From: a virus
Virus record (IMG/VR): IMGVR_UViG_3300029987_000017
Location: 1 to 39,384 of that record
Length of the DNA: 39,384 bases
Strand: one strand, 5' to 3'
The notes under the pieces: generated by a model
What the model was told of the DNA's origin: nothing
Databases searched by the model: none
What the model saw: the letters and a program-made list of their open reading frames with translations, nothing else
Position numbers and translations under genes: made by a program
Shown here: positions 29,752-38,197 of the stretch, piece after piece
How the letters are laid out: each line of letters opens with the position of its first letter
Position numbering within the stretch: the stretch's first letter is position 1

Positions 29752-30705
29752 ATGGAAATAAATATAGTAAGTTTATTCGATGGACACAGTACAGGAAGAT
29801 TAGTATGCCAAAGAGCAGGAATTGATGTGGATAAGTATTATGCAAGTGAGATTGATGAAAATGCAATACATATTAGTAAAAATAACTTTGACGATATAAT
29901 TAGATTAGGTGATATAACTAAAATAGATAAAGAATTAATACAAAGTTTACCCAAGATTGATTTACTTATTGGAGGTTCACCTTGTCAGGGGTTTTCAAAA
30001 AATGGGTTATGTTTAAATTTTGAAGATATTAGAAGTAAATTATTTTTTGATTATGTAAGAGTTTTAGATTTAATTAGAAAATATAATAATCCTAATGTGC
30101 AATTTCTACTTGAAAATGTTGAAATGAAAAAAGAATGGAGGGACGTTATAAGTGATTATTTAAAATGTGAATATACATTGATTAATAGTAAACTTATTTC
30201 AGCACAAAACCGACCACGTTTATATTGGACAAGTACATATATAGAACCGCCAAAAGATAAACGAATTAAATTATTAGACATATTAGAAAAAGTTGATACA
30301 AGCAATTACATAAAATATAAAGGATTATTAATAGATCCTAACATAAGTGAGAAATGCTATAATTTAATAGATGTTGTTAATGGTGAGGTAAGAATAAGGC
30401 AAGCTACTAAGCAAGGGTATATTGTGGCAGAGAATGGAGATGGAGTTAATCTTCAGTTCCCAACAAGTAAGACAAGACGTGGACGAGTTATAAAAGACAA
30501 ATCAAACACCTTAGATTGTAGTTGTGATATATGTGTTTATTATGATGGCATAGTCAGAAAGTTTACTATTACCGAGTTAGAACGACTTCAGACATTACCA
30601 GATGGATATACATATGGATTAAGTGATAAAGCTAGAATAAAAGCTATTGGCAATGGTTGGACTGCTGATGCTATAGTAGATATATTGAAACAATATAAAT
30701 TTTAG
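29752..30705 (+). CDS. DNA (cytosine-5) methyltransferase, third of three
   Basis: It resembles the first enzyme more than the second. Motif I is SLFDGHSTGR, motif IV is GGSPCQGFS with catalytic C78, motif VI is ENV at 121-123, motif VIII is SAQNRPRLYW, motif IX is RKFTITELERLQTLP, and motif X is AIGNGWTADAIV. ATG follows AAGGAGAAAATA. The first and third enzymes may be duplicates with diverged target-recognition parts. Followed by a copy of the 21-nt conserved noncoding element. Confidence 0.95.
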   Translation: MEINIVSLFDGHSTGRLVCQRAGIDVDKYYASEIDENAIHISKNNFDDIIRLGDITKIDKELIQSLPKIDLLIGGSPCQGFSKNGLCLNFEDIRSKLFFDYVRVLDLIRKYNNPNVQFLLENVEMKKEWRDVISDYLKCEYTLINSKLISAQNRPRLYWTSTYIEPPKDKRIKLLDILEKVDTSNYIKYKGLLIDPNISEKCYNLIDVVNGEVRIRQATKQGYIVAENGDGVNLQFPTSKTRRGRVIKDKSNTLDCSCDICVYYDGIVRKFTITELERLQTLPDGYTYGLSDKARIKAIGNGWTADAIVDILKQYKF

Positions 30706-30720
30706 TAAAAACAAGAATGA

Positions 30721-30741
30721 GTCTATGACTGGGTTGTAGCA
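30721..30741 (+). other. 21-nt conserved noncoding element, copy B
   Basis: Reads GTCTATGACTGGGTTGTAGC then A; 18 of 21 positions match copy A (4851-4871). About 20 bases further on, a TTTGGAAATTGATAAATTA block (30773-30791) is shared with copy C (35022-35039, TTGGAAGTTGATAAATTA). The unit sits upstream of the gene at 30819. Confidence 0.55.
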
Positions 30742-30818
30742 ATTGAATTTCCAATTAAAAAATGTATTTTATTTGGAAATTGATAAATTATATAAAATGA
30801 TAGAGGAGAAAAATAAAA

Positions 30819-31211
30819 ATGAATGTATTAATATTTGACAAAGAAAATAAACAACAAGATTTTCAATATATAGCTAGAAATATAGAAACTGGTGAATTAG
30901 AAATAGGATATGTTGCAGTTGAAAAACCTTGGTATACAATGGAAGATCAATGGACTTACTATTTGATTAAAAATACATATGGTAGTAGAGGTATTTGTGG
31001 AGGAGCAACTGATTTAGGATTTAGTAAAGTTATTATTGATGAAGATACTATTAAACCATATAATCAAGTAGCAGAAATAGAATGGAATAAAGAACATGGT
31101 ATGTCCACTAAGCTTGTAGATAAATATGCAGTGTTTATAGATGAAGAAGAAAAAGAAATAGCTTTTATAGATATTGATGACTCTATTCCATATGAATTAT
31201 GGAATAATTAA
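30819..31211 (+). CDS. Conserved phage protein, 130 aa
   Basis: ATG follows GAGGAGAAAAATAAA. The sequence ([20 protein letters not shown], then [20 protein letters not shown] and [15 protein letters not shown]) resembles a widespread family of phage hypotheticals of about 130 residues. No catalytic motif can be named. Placed between the methyltransferase cassette and the recombinase element. Confidence 0.75.
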   Translation: MNVLIFDKENKQQDFQYIARNIETGELEIGYVAVEKPWYTMEDQWTYYLIKNTYGSRGICGGATDLGFSKVIIDEDTIKPYNQVAEIEWNKEHGMSTKLVDKYAVFIDEEEKEIAFIDIDDSIPYELWNN

Positions 31212-31221
31212 AATTAGAGAA

Positions 31222-31339
31222 TATAGTGTAGATAACTAAGTAGTATTTATAGTATTTTATATAACACTTTACTATAAGAATAAAACTATAATAACTTGAT
31301 ATATTGTTGTATATTTTATAGTAATTATAGCAAACTATA
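31222..31339 (+). promoter_or_regulatory. Cluster of six ACTATA/TATAGT boxes upstream of the recombinase
   Basis: Within 118 bases, TATAGT occurs at 31222, 31248 and 31317, and its complement ACTATA at 31271, 31285 and 31334. There are three boxes per strand. A weak promoter candidate, TTGATA at 31296 with a 17-base spacer to TAGTAA at 31319, overlaps the cluster. It could be the binding region of the recombinase (attachment or accessory arms) or of a regulator. Confidence 0.4.
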
Positions 31340-31378
31340 TGTAGATATTAATCGAAGTATAGGAGTGTATATGGAAAT

Positions 31379-33037
31379 ATGGAAGTAGTAAAGGTAAGAA
31401 CAGAAGATGATAAAGAGAGATATTTTGTAGCAGACGATGATGGGCTACCCATAGAATCAATATTGAAGTTTATAAGATTTAAAGATAATACTAATTTCGC
31501 AAGAAATACTTTGAGAATGTATTGTCAACATTTGAAGTTATACTTTGAGTATTTAGAACAAAGAGATTTAGACTTTCAAAAGGTAACTATTGATGATTTA
31601 GCTTTGTTTGTTAATTGGTTACAAAATCCTTATAAGAGTTTAAAGGTAATACCAACTAATAAAGTAGATTCAGCAAGAAGTCCAAGAACCATAAATATCG
31701 TGGTAAATACAGTTTTAGCTTTCTATGATTATATTTTAAGACATGAGGAATATAGCAATAATATTTCAGAGAGACTTAAAAAGTTTGTATCTACTCCAAG
31801 TAGAAATTTTAAAGGATTCTTATATGGAATTGCTCATGAACAAAAGAAAGTTACAAGCAATATATTAAGGCTTAAAGTTCCAAAGTCTAAACCTAAAACA
31901 TTAACTAAGGAAGAAATAACAATACTCATAAACACTTGTAATAATTTTAGAGATAAATTTTTATTAAACTTGCTTTATGAAACTGGCATACGCATCGGCG
32001 AAGCCTTGTCATTATGGATTGAAGACTTTGATATTAGTAATATGATAATTGACCTTAAAGACCGTGGTGAGCTTGAGAATAATGCTGAAATAAAAACAGT
32101 ATCAAGTCCAAGAAGAATTGATATATATCAAAATTTGGCTGATATGTTTATGGAATATATAGCTGAATATCATACAGAAGAAGTTGAAACTAATCATGTA
32201 TTTATAAAAATAAGTGGTGAAATAACTAAGACAGGAATAGCACAACTTAAAATTCCAATAAGAGACAAAATTGCTGAAATGGTTCAAAGGTCTATTGATA
32301 AAGCTAAGGAATTAAGTACAGAAGTAAATAATCCTAATAAGTATTTATTTAATATTTATGAAGGAAAATTAAGAGGAACTCCAATAAATAAAAGAACTTT
32401 TGTAGATTGTATTAAAAGACTAATTGAACAAAAAGATATTAGAAATGCTAATGGAGAGTTATATCATTTTAAACTTCATTCATTACGTCATACAAGAGCT
32501 AAAGAATATGTTGAACAAGGTATTGGGATTAGTATTATACAACAAATTTTAGGTCATAGAAGCCTTCAAATGACAGTTCATTATGCGACTGTTAGTGAAA
32601 ATATTCTTTACGAAAAATGGAAGGATACTGAGGACTTAGAACTTTTCAAAGTTGATACCAAAACTAACGACCTTGAAAAGATAGATTTAACTTCTGATAC
32701 TGGCGAGAATTTGATTAGATATGAATATGTTAAAAAGAATTTAGATGCAGTTAGAGTTCCTTTTGGAGTATGTTTTAAGCCTTCCAAATTACCTTGTAAG
32801 CAACAAATGAATCATTGCTTAACTTGTGCAAGTTTCTGTACTACAACTGAAAATATTCCCGAATATGAAGAAGAAATAGACAAGGTTAAAACCCAAATAG
32901 AAACTAGTAATAAGTTTGGTAGAGAACTTTGGGCTGAAAAGAATCAACAATATTTAGATATGTTAGAAAAGACATTAGAAAAAGTTAGACAATATAAATT
33001 AGTTCACAAGAATGGTAAGTCAAGGGAGGAATCTTAA
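31379..33037 (+). CDS. Tyrosine recombinase (Tn554 TnpA/TnpB-like)
   Basis: A tyrosine site-specific recombinase of the transposon type. Catalytic residues: R205 in GIRIGEAL, H367-x-x-R370 in HSLRHTRA, H393 in LGHRS, and Y402 in HYATV. Residues 30-140 form an N-terminal SAM-like DNA-binding domain. The C-terminus has a cysteine-rich segment (FGVCFKPSKLPC, then CLTCASFC, near residues 460-486), typical of Tn554-family recombinases, which work with the small helper TnpC. ATG follows AGGAG by 13 bases. A TnpC-like gene starts one base later. Moves or resolves an element; target unknown. Confidence 0.9.
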   Translation: MEVVKVRTEDDKERYFVADDDGLPIESILKFIRFKDNTNFARNTLRMYCQHLKLYFEYLEQRDLDFQKVTIDDLALFVNWLQNPYKSLKVIPTNKVDSARSPRTINIVVNTVLAFYDYILRHEEYSNNISERLKKFVSTPSRNFKGFLYGIAHEQKKVTSNILRLKVPKSKPKTLTKEEITILINTCNNFRDKFLLNLLYETGIRIGEALSLWIEDFDISNMIIDLKDRGELENNAEIKTVSSPRRIDIYQNLADMFMEYIAEYHTEEVETNHVFIKISGEITKTGIAQLKIPIRDKIAEMVQRSIDKAKELSTEVNNPNKYLFNIYEGKLRGTPINKRTFVDCIKRLIEQKDIRNANGELYHFKLHSLRHTRAKEYVEQGIGISIIQQILGHRSLQMTVHYATVSENILYEKWKDTEDLELFKVDTKTNDLEKIDLTSDTGENLIRYEYVKKNLDAVRVPFGVCFKPSKLPCKQQMNHCLTCASFCTTTENIPEYEEEIDKVKTQIETSNKFGRELWAEKNQQYLDMLEKTLEKVRQYKLVHKNGKSREES

Positions 33038-33038
33038 G

Positions 33039-33413
33039 ATGGTTGGAAGCACAAAAGGTTTAAATGAGTATGCTAAAAATAAAAGTAAAATAACATTAGA
33101 AAAAGTAGATAAAGCCATCCGAGAGCTGTCGCTTGGCGAACAGAAAATTAACTTTAATAGTGTTTGTAATCTAAGTGGTGTATCTAAAACTTTTATGTAC
33201 AATAATGCTGAAATTAAGAAAAGAATTGAAGAACTTAGAGATAAACAAACTGAAAAAGTTATAAAGCAAAGACTTAAATATGATAAAACTGATAAATCGA
33301 AAAATATTATTATAATGGCTAAGGATAAAAAGATTAAAGAATTGCAAGAAGAAAATAGAAAGCTCAAAGAACAATTAGAAGTTCTTAGAGGGAAATTATA
33401 TGAAAAGTTATAG
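33039..33413 (+). CDS. TnpC/DUF6262-like helper protein
   Basis: ATG 33039, one base after the recombinase stop, follows GGGAGGA. The 124-residue basic helical protein starts MVGSTKGLNEYA and has an INFNSVCNLSGVSKTFMY helix-turn-helix-like segment (about residues 38-55). It ends in a long coiled coil (IKELQEENRKLKEQLEVL). This layout matches the small third protein of Tn554-like elements, which assists recombinase. Its stop codon is the first three bases of a strong hairpin. Confidence 0.75.
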   Translation: MVGSTKGLNEYAKNKSKITLEKVDKAIRELSLGEQKINFNSVCNLSGVSKTFMYNNAEIKKRIEELRDKQTEKVIKQRLKYDKTDKSKNIIIMAKDKKIKELQEENRKLKEQLEVLRGKLYEKL

Positions 33414-33438
33414 ACTACATTGTTTATATGTAGTCTAT
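33410..33438 (+). terminator. Strong hairpin after the recombinase element
   Basis: ATAGACTACAT pairs perfectly with ATGTAGTCTAT over 11 bp around the loop TGTTTAT, and it begins at the stop codon of the TnpC-like gene. A GCCA/TGGC stem follows at about 33449. It marks the end of the recombinase transcript. The lack of a long U-run makes it an imperfect intrinsic terminator, but the stem is the longest found here. Confidence 0.65.
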
Positions 33439-33507
33439 GTATAAACTGCCATGACAAGTGGCTTTAAATACCTTGTACACGAGATATATTAGAAAGGGTG
33501 AAGTAAG

Positions 33508-33765
33508 ATGGATAATAAATTTCCAATACTCGGTTCAAAACCGAAAGAGTATATACCATTAGATATAATAAAACTACATGAAAAACAAGCAATTAGAAAT
33601 CATAGTCAAACATTAAAAAGGTTAACAGAACGTGGTGGACTAGGTTGGATTGAAGCTTTGTGTGTTTTAGAAGATAGAGAATATGATTTTCATATTAAAC
33701 TAACCGAAAAGTCTGCAAGAACTAAAGTATTAGAAATTATTAATTTATTAAATTGTGAGGTGTAA
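33508..33765 (+). CDS. Phage protein, copy 2 of MDNKFPILGS family, 85 aa
   Basis: Paralogue of the gene at 16846: MDNKFPILGS, NHSQTLKRL, ERGGL and ARTKVLEII are shared. The C-terminus is extended (LLNCEV). ATG follows AGAAAGGGTGAAGTAAG. It immediately follows the recombinase element, so recombination could have mobilised it, though this is inference. Confidence 0.75.
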   Translation: MDNKFPILGSKPKEYIPLDIIKLHEKQAIRNHSQTLKRLTERGGLGWIEALCVLEDREYDFHIKLTEKSARTKVLEIINLLNCEV

Positions 33766-33769
33766 TGTT

Positions 33770-34123
33770 ATGGAATTTGATAATATAGATGAGTTATTTG
33801 AACATATAAAACAAGAATGTCAAAAGAGTCTAGACGATATAACTCAAAAATATAAATTAAACACTGACGATGAAGAAAAATTGGATTTATTGATTAAGGA
33901 AATTATGAGTGATAATACATACGAAAATAAAGTATATCGTGATTATTGTATAGTATTTAATGAAAATGAAGATGTAGATACTATAAGAATTAAAGTAGAA
34001 CAAAAAGACAGACCTAACGGAGCAGATGATGATGATGCAATTAGAGAGTATATATTAAATAATTATGGCTACAGAGATTATGAAATCATTGAAATTAATA
34101 TGTTAGACAAAGTAACATTATAA
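33770..34123 (+). CDS. Hypothetical protein, 117 aa
   Basis: ATG 33770 follows GTGAGGTGTAATGTT; an in-frame start at 33755 is inside the preceding gene. The acidic product (MEFDNIDELFEHIKQEC) has a helical N-terminus and a beta part (KVYRDYCIVFNENEDVDTI). Four consecutive Asp occur late. No family recognised. Confidence 0.65.
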   Translation: MEFDNIDELFEHIKQECQKSLDDITQKYKLNTDDEEKLDLLIKEIMSDNTYENKVYRDYCIVFNENEDVDTIRIKVEQKDRPNGADDDDAIREYILNNYGYRDYEIIEINMLDKVTL

Positions 34124-34177
34124 ATGTTTGACTTTTAATATATGTATTTTATTGAAATATTAAAGGAGGAAAAGTTA

Positions 34178-34570
34178 ATGAAAGAAAGATTAAAAGAAAT
34201 TGTTAGTTATTTAGATTGTGATGTGTATTGGAAACAGTGTAATTTTCTTGATGAAGATACTTTAGAAAATGGTAAGGTTGAATTCTATAGTAGAGATGAA
34301 TGTAAAAATATTTCATTTAGAGAATTATTATTGTGGTATTTACCAAGGTTAGGTTATTGGCAAGATGCTCCTGATTGTAGTGAATGTAATGATGACTGTT
34401 CAAAATGTGAAGAAGGTGTTCGTGATAGAGAAGTAAAACAAAAACATAATGAATTGTTTCTTGAACTAATAGATATTTATGTGTTTTATAATTCTAACGA
34501 TTGTACTAAGTACAATGAATTAAAAAATAAGTTAAATGATTTTATTAATGGAGGTAAAAATTGTGATTAA
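34178..34570 (+). CDS. Cysteine-rich hypothetical protein, 130 aa
   Basis: ATG 34178 follows AAAGGAGGAAAAGTTA; an earlier in-frame start at 34142 has no site. The middle (DAPDCSECNDDCSKCEEG, near residues 66-83) has four Cys that could bind zinc or iron. The ends are helical. It overlaps the next gene by 8 bases. Function unknown. Confidence 0.65.
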   Translation: MKERLKEIVSYLDCDVYWKQCNFLDEDTLENGKVEFYSRDECKNISFRELLLWYLPRLGYWQDAPDCSECNDDCSKCEEGVRDREVKQKHNELFLELIDIYVFYNSNDCTKYNELKNKLNDFINGGKNCD

Positions 34571-34964
34571 TGTAGAAACGTTTTTGATAGATAGTAATTT
34601 AGAAATTGGTACATATGCTTTAGTAACCTATAATGATAAAACTGAAGCAACTTGGTTTTCTAGGCATGATTATGAGGGTAGAGATTGGTTCTTAGAGTCT
34701 CCTTGTGAATTATACAAAATTACAGAAGTTGATAAACCAGTTGAAGAGTTTGCAAAAGAATATATTGAAGGATTACTAGAAGATGATGCAGATGAACAGG
34801 AATATATTAATAAGTGGGTATTACCTATGATAATAGATAATGTATTGTACGAGATTGAAAATTTTCAATGTTCACCTTATTTACCTGAAGAAGTTGATGA
34901 TATTAAATTAATTACTGAACAAGAGTGTTTGGAACATCTGCTAAAGCTTAAAAATGAAAAGTAA
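34563..34964 (+). CDS. Hypothetical protein, 133 aa (GTG start)
   Basis: A GTG start at 34563 is 8 bases after TGGAGG (34549-34554); the in-frame ATG at 34536 lies before that site. The protein is acidic with a beta-rich start (TYALVTYNDKTEATWFSRHD) and a helical tail. It overlaps the previous stop, so it is translationally coupled. No family recognised. Confidence 0.65.
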   Translation: MINVETFLIDSNLEIGTYALVTYNDKTEATWFSRHDYEGRDWFLESPCELYKITEVDKPVEEFAKEYIEGLLEDDADEQEYINKWVLPMIIDNVLYEIENFQCSPYLPEEVDDIKLITEQECLEHLLKLKNEK

Positions 34965-34970
34965 TAATAA

Positions 34971-34991
34971 GGCTATAACTAGGTTGTAACC
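34971..34991 (+). other. 21-nt conserved noncoding element, copy C
   Basis: Reads GGCTATAACTAGGTTGTAAC then C, matching copy A at 19 of 21 positions. It is followed by TTGGAAGTTGATAAATTA at 35022-35039, shared with copy B, then by the AATATAAA box and a strong promoter. The start of the next gene is at 35131. Confidence 0.55.
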
Positions 34992-35052
34992 TATACATAA
35001 CCACATAAAAGATGTCTTTTATTGGAAGTTGATAAATTAATATAAATAAGTG

Positions 35053-35081
35053 TTGACATATATAAATTATGGTAGTAAACT
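35053..35081 (+). promoter_or_regulatory. Near-consensus sigma-70 promoter
   Basis: Exact TTGACA at 35053-35058, a 17-base spacer and TAAACT at 35076-35081. The gene at 35131 follows after a leader with AAACAAATTAATAG and AAAGGAG. The geometry matches the promoter at 21488. Confidence 0.75.
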
Positions 35082-35130
35082 AATCATATACCAACCAATT
35101 AAACAAATTAATAGAAAAGGAGAAATAAAA

Positions 35131-35406
35131 ATGTATAATTATAGTTTGGATTTTAGAATAACAGGTCAAGAGGCTAGAAAAGATATTCAAAGAGATGGAC
35201 TTAAATCAGAAAAAGAGTATTCCTTTGATGAATGGAAGGCTATTGTTAAGGAAGCGATTGAATCTATTGAAGAAAATGAAATGCAGTATATCACAACTAA
35301 TGTAATATTAAGAAAGGTTATAGAATTGCATAATGATTTTAAGCCTATAGATTGGAACGCTAGTATTTTTATTGAAATGGAAGAAAATAATGAAGGAGAA
35401 ATGTAA
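35131..35406 (+). CDS. Hypothetical protein, 91 aa
   Basis: ATG 35131 follows AAAAGGAGAAATAAAA; the in-frame start at 35050 overlaps the -35 box and is rejected. The product (MYNYSLDFRITGQEARKDIQ) is helical and acidic with no cysteines. It is the first gene downstream of a strong promoter and 1 base from the terminase-like gene. No family recognised. Confidence 0.65.
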   Translation: MYNYSLDFRITGQEARKDIQRDGLKSEKEYSFDEWKAIVKEAIESIEENEMQYITTNVILRKVIELHNDFKPIDWNASIFIEMEENNEGEM

Positions 35407-35407
35407 A

Positions 35408-36676
35408 ATGTGTGAAGAATTTAAATTAACAAAATGGTCAGAGGAATTAATTAAAAACAGACTAAAACATCAATGTAAACTAAATGATAATGCACAATTA
35501 AATACAATAATAAGTGTAGTAAATGATATTGTAAAAAACAGAAATCTCTATCACTCTGAAAAAGACTTTCCTAAAAATAGTGACGAATTAGGAAAATTGT
35601 GGTTGTCAGGATATACAAATGGATTAAAGGTAGGTGATAGAGTTCAATTTAAATACATACTAAATGTTGATGGAGCTGAAGATGAAGATATTAAAATGCT
35701 AAGAAGCTGTCAAGATGAATTCGCTATCATAACAGGATTTAAAAATAGAATTAAGGGTGAACTAGCAAAACATGTAACAGTAGATTTTGCTAATGAAGAA
35801 CTAGTTGAATTAAATGATTATCTATTCTTACCTATGCAATTCATTAAAGTAACAAGAGGACTAAGAGCCAAAGCAAATATTATTGATGAAGTTTGTGACA
35901 TAGACAAGATACAAGTGAAAGAAGTTTTGAGTAAATTTGATAAAACTAATGAAAATAATATCTATTTAACTCAAAAAGAAAGAAATGTTATAAGATGTGA
36001 TATTGAAAGAACACTACATAGTTTTGAGAATCAAGTAGATAGTTGTCTTAGAGATAATGAATTACAATTAGCCAAAGTTAATCATAATGTAGTAGATACT
36101 GCTAGAGGTATTTTAGATAAACTTCAATTTGCTGACTATGAGGACTTAGAAAATAGTAAATATTATCTTACTATAGATTTAGATAGACAAGGCGAGAATA
36201 AGGCTATATTATTTCATCAATATGAAAATAAATTAAAGATAGACAAATTTATTGATTTTTATGAAAGAGATTTCACTAAAATTGCAAAAAAGCTAATAAA
36301 TGAAATTAAACCATACAAAAATGGAAAGATAATAATTCCTAATGTTGTATTTGGACAAAATTTAATAGATTTTATAAAAGCTGAAGGATTTGAAGATATT
36401 ATAGAATTGGATTTAAAAGATTTAAACAAATGTAATATATATAATTTAGAATTATTCAATGATAAAAATAAAATATATAATCTATCAGATGTAAATATAG
36501 GAGGAAATGAATATCATACTGGGTTTATTAGATTAAAGAAGCAATTGGACAACCTAGTAATAAAGACAAATACTGAGGGTAGTTCTAGTAGATTTGATAT
36601 GAAAGATAAAGATATAGATAAGTATTGGATTATATGTGTTTTTTATACATTATATAAATTAGGTTACAAATTATAA
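35408..36676 (+). CDS. Protein with terminase-nuclease-like C-terminal domain, 422 aa
   Basis: The last ~170 residues are a paralogue of the protein at 1183 and resemble the RNase H-like nuclease half of a large terminase: YYLTIDLDRQG, the IIIPNVVFGQNLIDFI strand, the ELDL turn and the terminal CVFYTLYKLGYKL. Around residue 158 the phrase TRGLRAKANIIDE recalls the terminase Walker B strand, although a P-loop is not in this protein. The N-terminal 150 residues contain a KOW/SH3-like beta segment (KVGDRVQFKYI, FAIITGFKNR). Nuclease acids other than the first Asp are not clear. Directly followed by a P-loop protein, so the two may make a split terminase. Confidence 0.5.
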   Translation: MCEEFKLTKWSEELIKNRLKHQCKLNDNAQLNTIISVVNDIVKNRNLYHSEKDFPKNSDELGKLWLSGYTNGLKVGDRVQFKYILNVDGAEDEDIKMLRSCQDEFAIITGFKNRIKGELAKHVTVDFANEELVELNDYLFLPMQFIKVTRGLRAKANIIDEVCDIDKIQVKEVLSKFDKTNENNIYLTQKERNVIRCDIERTLHSFENQVDSCLRDNELQLAKVNHNVVDTARGILDKLQFADYEDLENSKYYLTIDLDRQGENKAILFHQYENKLKIDKFIDFYERDFTKIAKKLINEIKPYKNGKIIIPNVVFGQNLIDFIKAEGFEDIIELDLKDLNKCNIYNLELFNDKNKIYNLSDVNIGGNEYHTGFIRLKKQLDNLVIKTNTEGSSSRFDMKDKDIDKYWIICVFYTLYKLGYKL

Positions 36677-36715
36677 AATAAATTAATAGAACAAATAAAA
36701 AGGAGAGATAATAAC

Positions 36716-37756
36716 ATGAAAAAAGAATTAGTATTAAAAGAATGGCAAGCTGACATCATAAAGGATAAATCAAAAATTATTATGGTTAATACAAGTCGTG
36801 GAGGTAGTAAAACTTTTATATTAGCTAATAAAGTAATATATGAAAAGCCTAAAACAGTTTTATACATAAGTGATTATGCAAAACAATTAAATGTTCTAAA
36901 AGAAAATTTTGAAGAAATATTCCATTCAGATGAAACTATATGGAGAACTATTAAAGATTACAATTTTAGTCCAGATGAATTATTTATAAAGTTCATAACT
37001 GGTGAAACAGTAACAGTGTACAATAAGAATTTTGTAACAGACGAAGATGTAGAAATAGATATGGCATTGTTTGATAATGGATTACCACAATTAGACATTA
37101 AGGCTAAAAAGTATATATCTGTATTTACTATCAATTATCCTATAATGAATCTATTTAATAATAGAGGAGATATAAGTTATTATGCAGTAGGATTAGTACA
37201 TTTAGAACGTGGATTGTTTACAAGAGAAAGAATAGAAGGATTAAAAAATGAACTTTCACCATTGGCTTTTATGAAAGATATTGATGTCTGTAATGACTAT
37301 AATATTCTAGAAAAAGAATGGAAATCATTAGATGAATTTAAGAATGTAGAAGATAAACCAATAAGAGGATTAAGAGCAGGGAAATTCATAGAAGAATCTT
37401 GCAACATAAATAATGAAGATATTCAACATAATATTAATAAAATTGATTTTAAAAGTGAAATATTAAAAGAGAAACAAATAATAAATAAAGCAGTAGAAGA
37501 ATATAATTCGGTTATACTAGATAATCTTGATAACATAGAATATCTATTTAAAGATTATCATAAACCAGTCGAAATAAGCTATGATAACGAAGGATATTTA
37601 GAATTAAAAATTATTTTAAAAAATAACAACAATGAATCAAATTACGATTTTAGACACATAAGAAACAGTGGTTATGAAAATATAATAAATGATACAAAAA
37701 ATAAATTAAAAGGGTTTATTACTAGAATTATAGTAGCTAAAAATATAGAAATATAA
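36716..37756 (+). CDS. Terminase-ATPase-like P-loop protein, 346 aa
   Basis: The N-terminus looks like a large-terminase ATPase: the adenine-binding stretch LKEWQADII, then a P-loop NTSRGGSKT (K32, T33) with a Ser before Lys as in some terminases, and KPKTVLYISDYAKQ. Residues 90-140 correspond to the IKFITGETVTV strand and the Walker B-like IDMALFD and VFTIN strands. ERIEGLKNELSPLAFMKDID (171-190) matches a late ATPase motif. The phrase IRGLRAGKFIEES near residue 217 also recalls Walker B. The usual nuclease domain is missing and may be supplied by the upstream gene. ATG follows AAAGGAGAGATAATAAC. Confidence 0.55.
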   Translation: MKKELVLKEWQADIIKDKSKIIMVNTSRGGSKTFILANKVIYEKPKTVLYISDYAKQLNVLKENFEEIFHSDETIWRTIKDYNFSPDELFIKFITGETVTVYNKNFVTDEDVEIDMALFDNGLPQLDIKAKKYISVFTINYPIMNLFNNRGDISYYAVGLVHLERGLFTRERIEGLKNELSPLAFMKDIDVCNDYNILEKEWKSLDEFKNVEDKPIRGLRAGKFIEESCNINNEDIQHNINKIDFKSEILKEKQIINKAVEEYNSVILDNLDNIEYLFKDYHKPVEISYDNEGYLELKIILKNNNNESNYDFRHIRNSGYENIINDTKNKLKGFITRIIVAKNIEI

Positions 37757-37768
37757 AGGAGAATGATT

Positions 37769-38188
37769 ATGACATTAGATAAATGTTTTAGGAAAGAATT
37801 ATGGAGGGTCATAGAAGAATCAAAAAAAGGTACTAATTTTAATTCACAAAAGCAATTCGATAATCTACATACTATCTTAAAGAAAAATTATTCAATAGAT
37901 GATATTGAAATGTTATTACAAGAATTTAATTGTGTAGTTAATGAGTATATTGGTAGTAAAGAATTTAAAGAACTATTTAAAGTAAATGGTGGATTTATTC
38001 AAGAGTCAAAAGATGCAGTATATTTAGATTTTGCAAGCTGGTTAGTTGGACAAGGTATAGAAATATATGACAGATTCTTTAAAAAAGGTAATGAAGTGGT
38101 AGTAGATTATATAAGAGATAATAAAATTAATAGTGAGAACTATGAATATGAGTGTTTAATGTATGCGTTCTTTAATATGAATGCTTAA
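37769..38188 (+). CDS. DUF4240-like protein, 139 aa
   Basis: ATG 37769 is 7 bases after AAGGAG; ATG 37763 is too close. The pattern (helical N-terminus, then YLDFASWLVGQGIEIYDRFF, then VVVDYIRDN) fits DUF4240-type proteins with a W-L-x-x-x-G core. No catalytic residues are known. It lies 12 bases after the terminase-like gene and 21 bases before the repeat hairpin. Confidence 0.5.
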   Translation: MTLDKCFRKELWRVIEESKKGTNFNSQKQFDNLHTILKKNYSIDDIEMLLQEFNCVVNEYIGSKEFKELFKVNGGFIQESKDAVYLDFASWLVGQGIEIYDRFFKKGNEVVVDYIRDNKINSENYEYECLMYAFFNMNA

Positions 38189-38197
38189 TATGACCAT

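Noticed and set aside
25197-30705. HNH enzyme as the restriction partner of the methyltransferases
   Set aside because: The HNH gene lies nearly 2 kb from the first methyltransferase with several unrelated genes between, and its zinc-finger N-terminus resembles homing-type enzymes rather than restriction enzymes.
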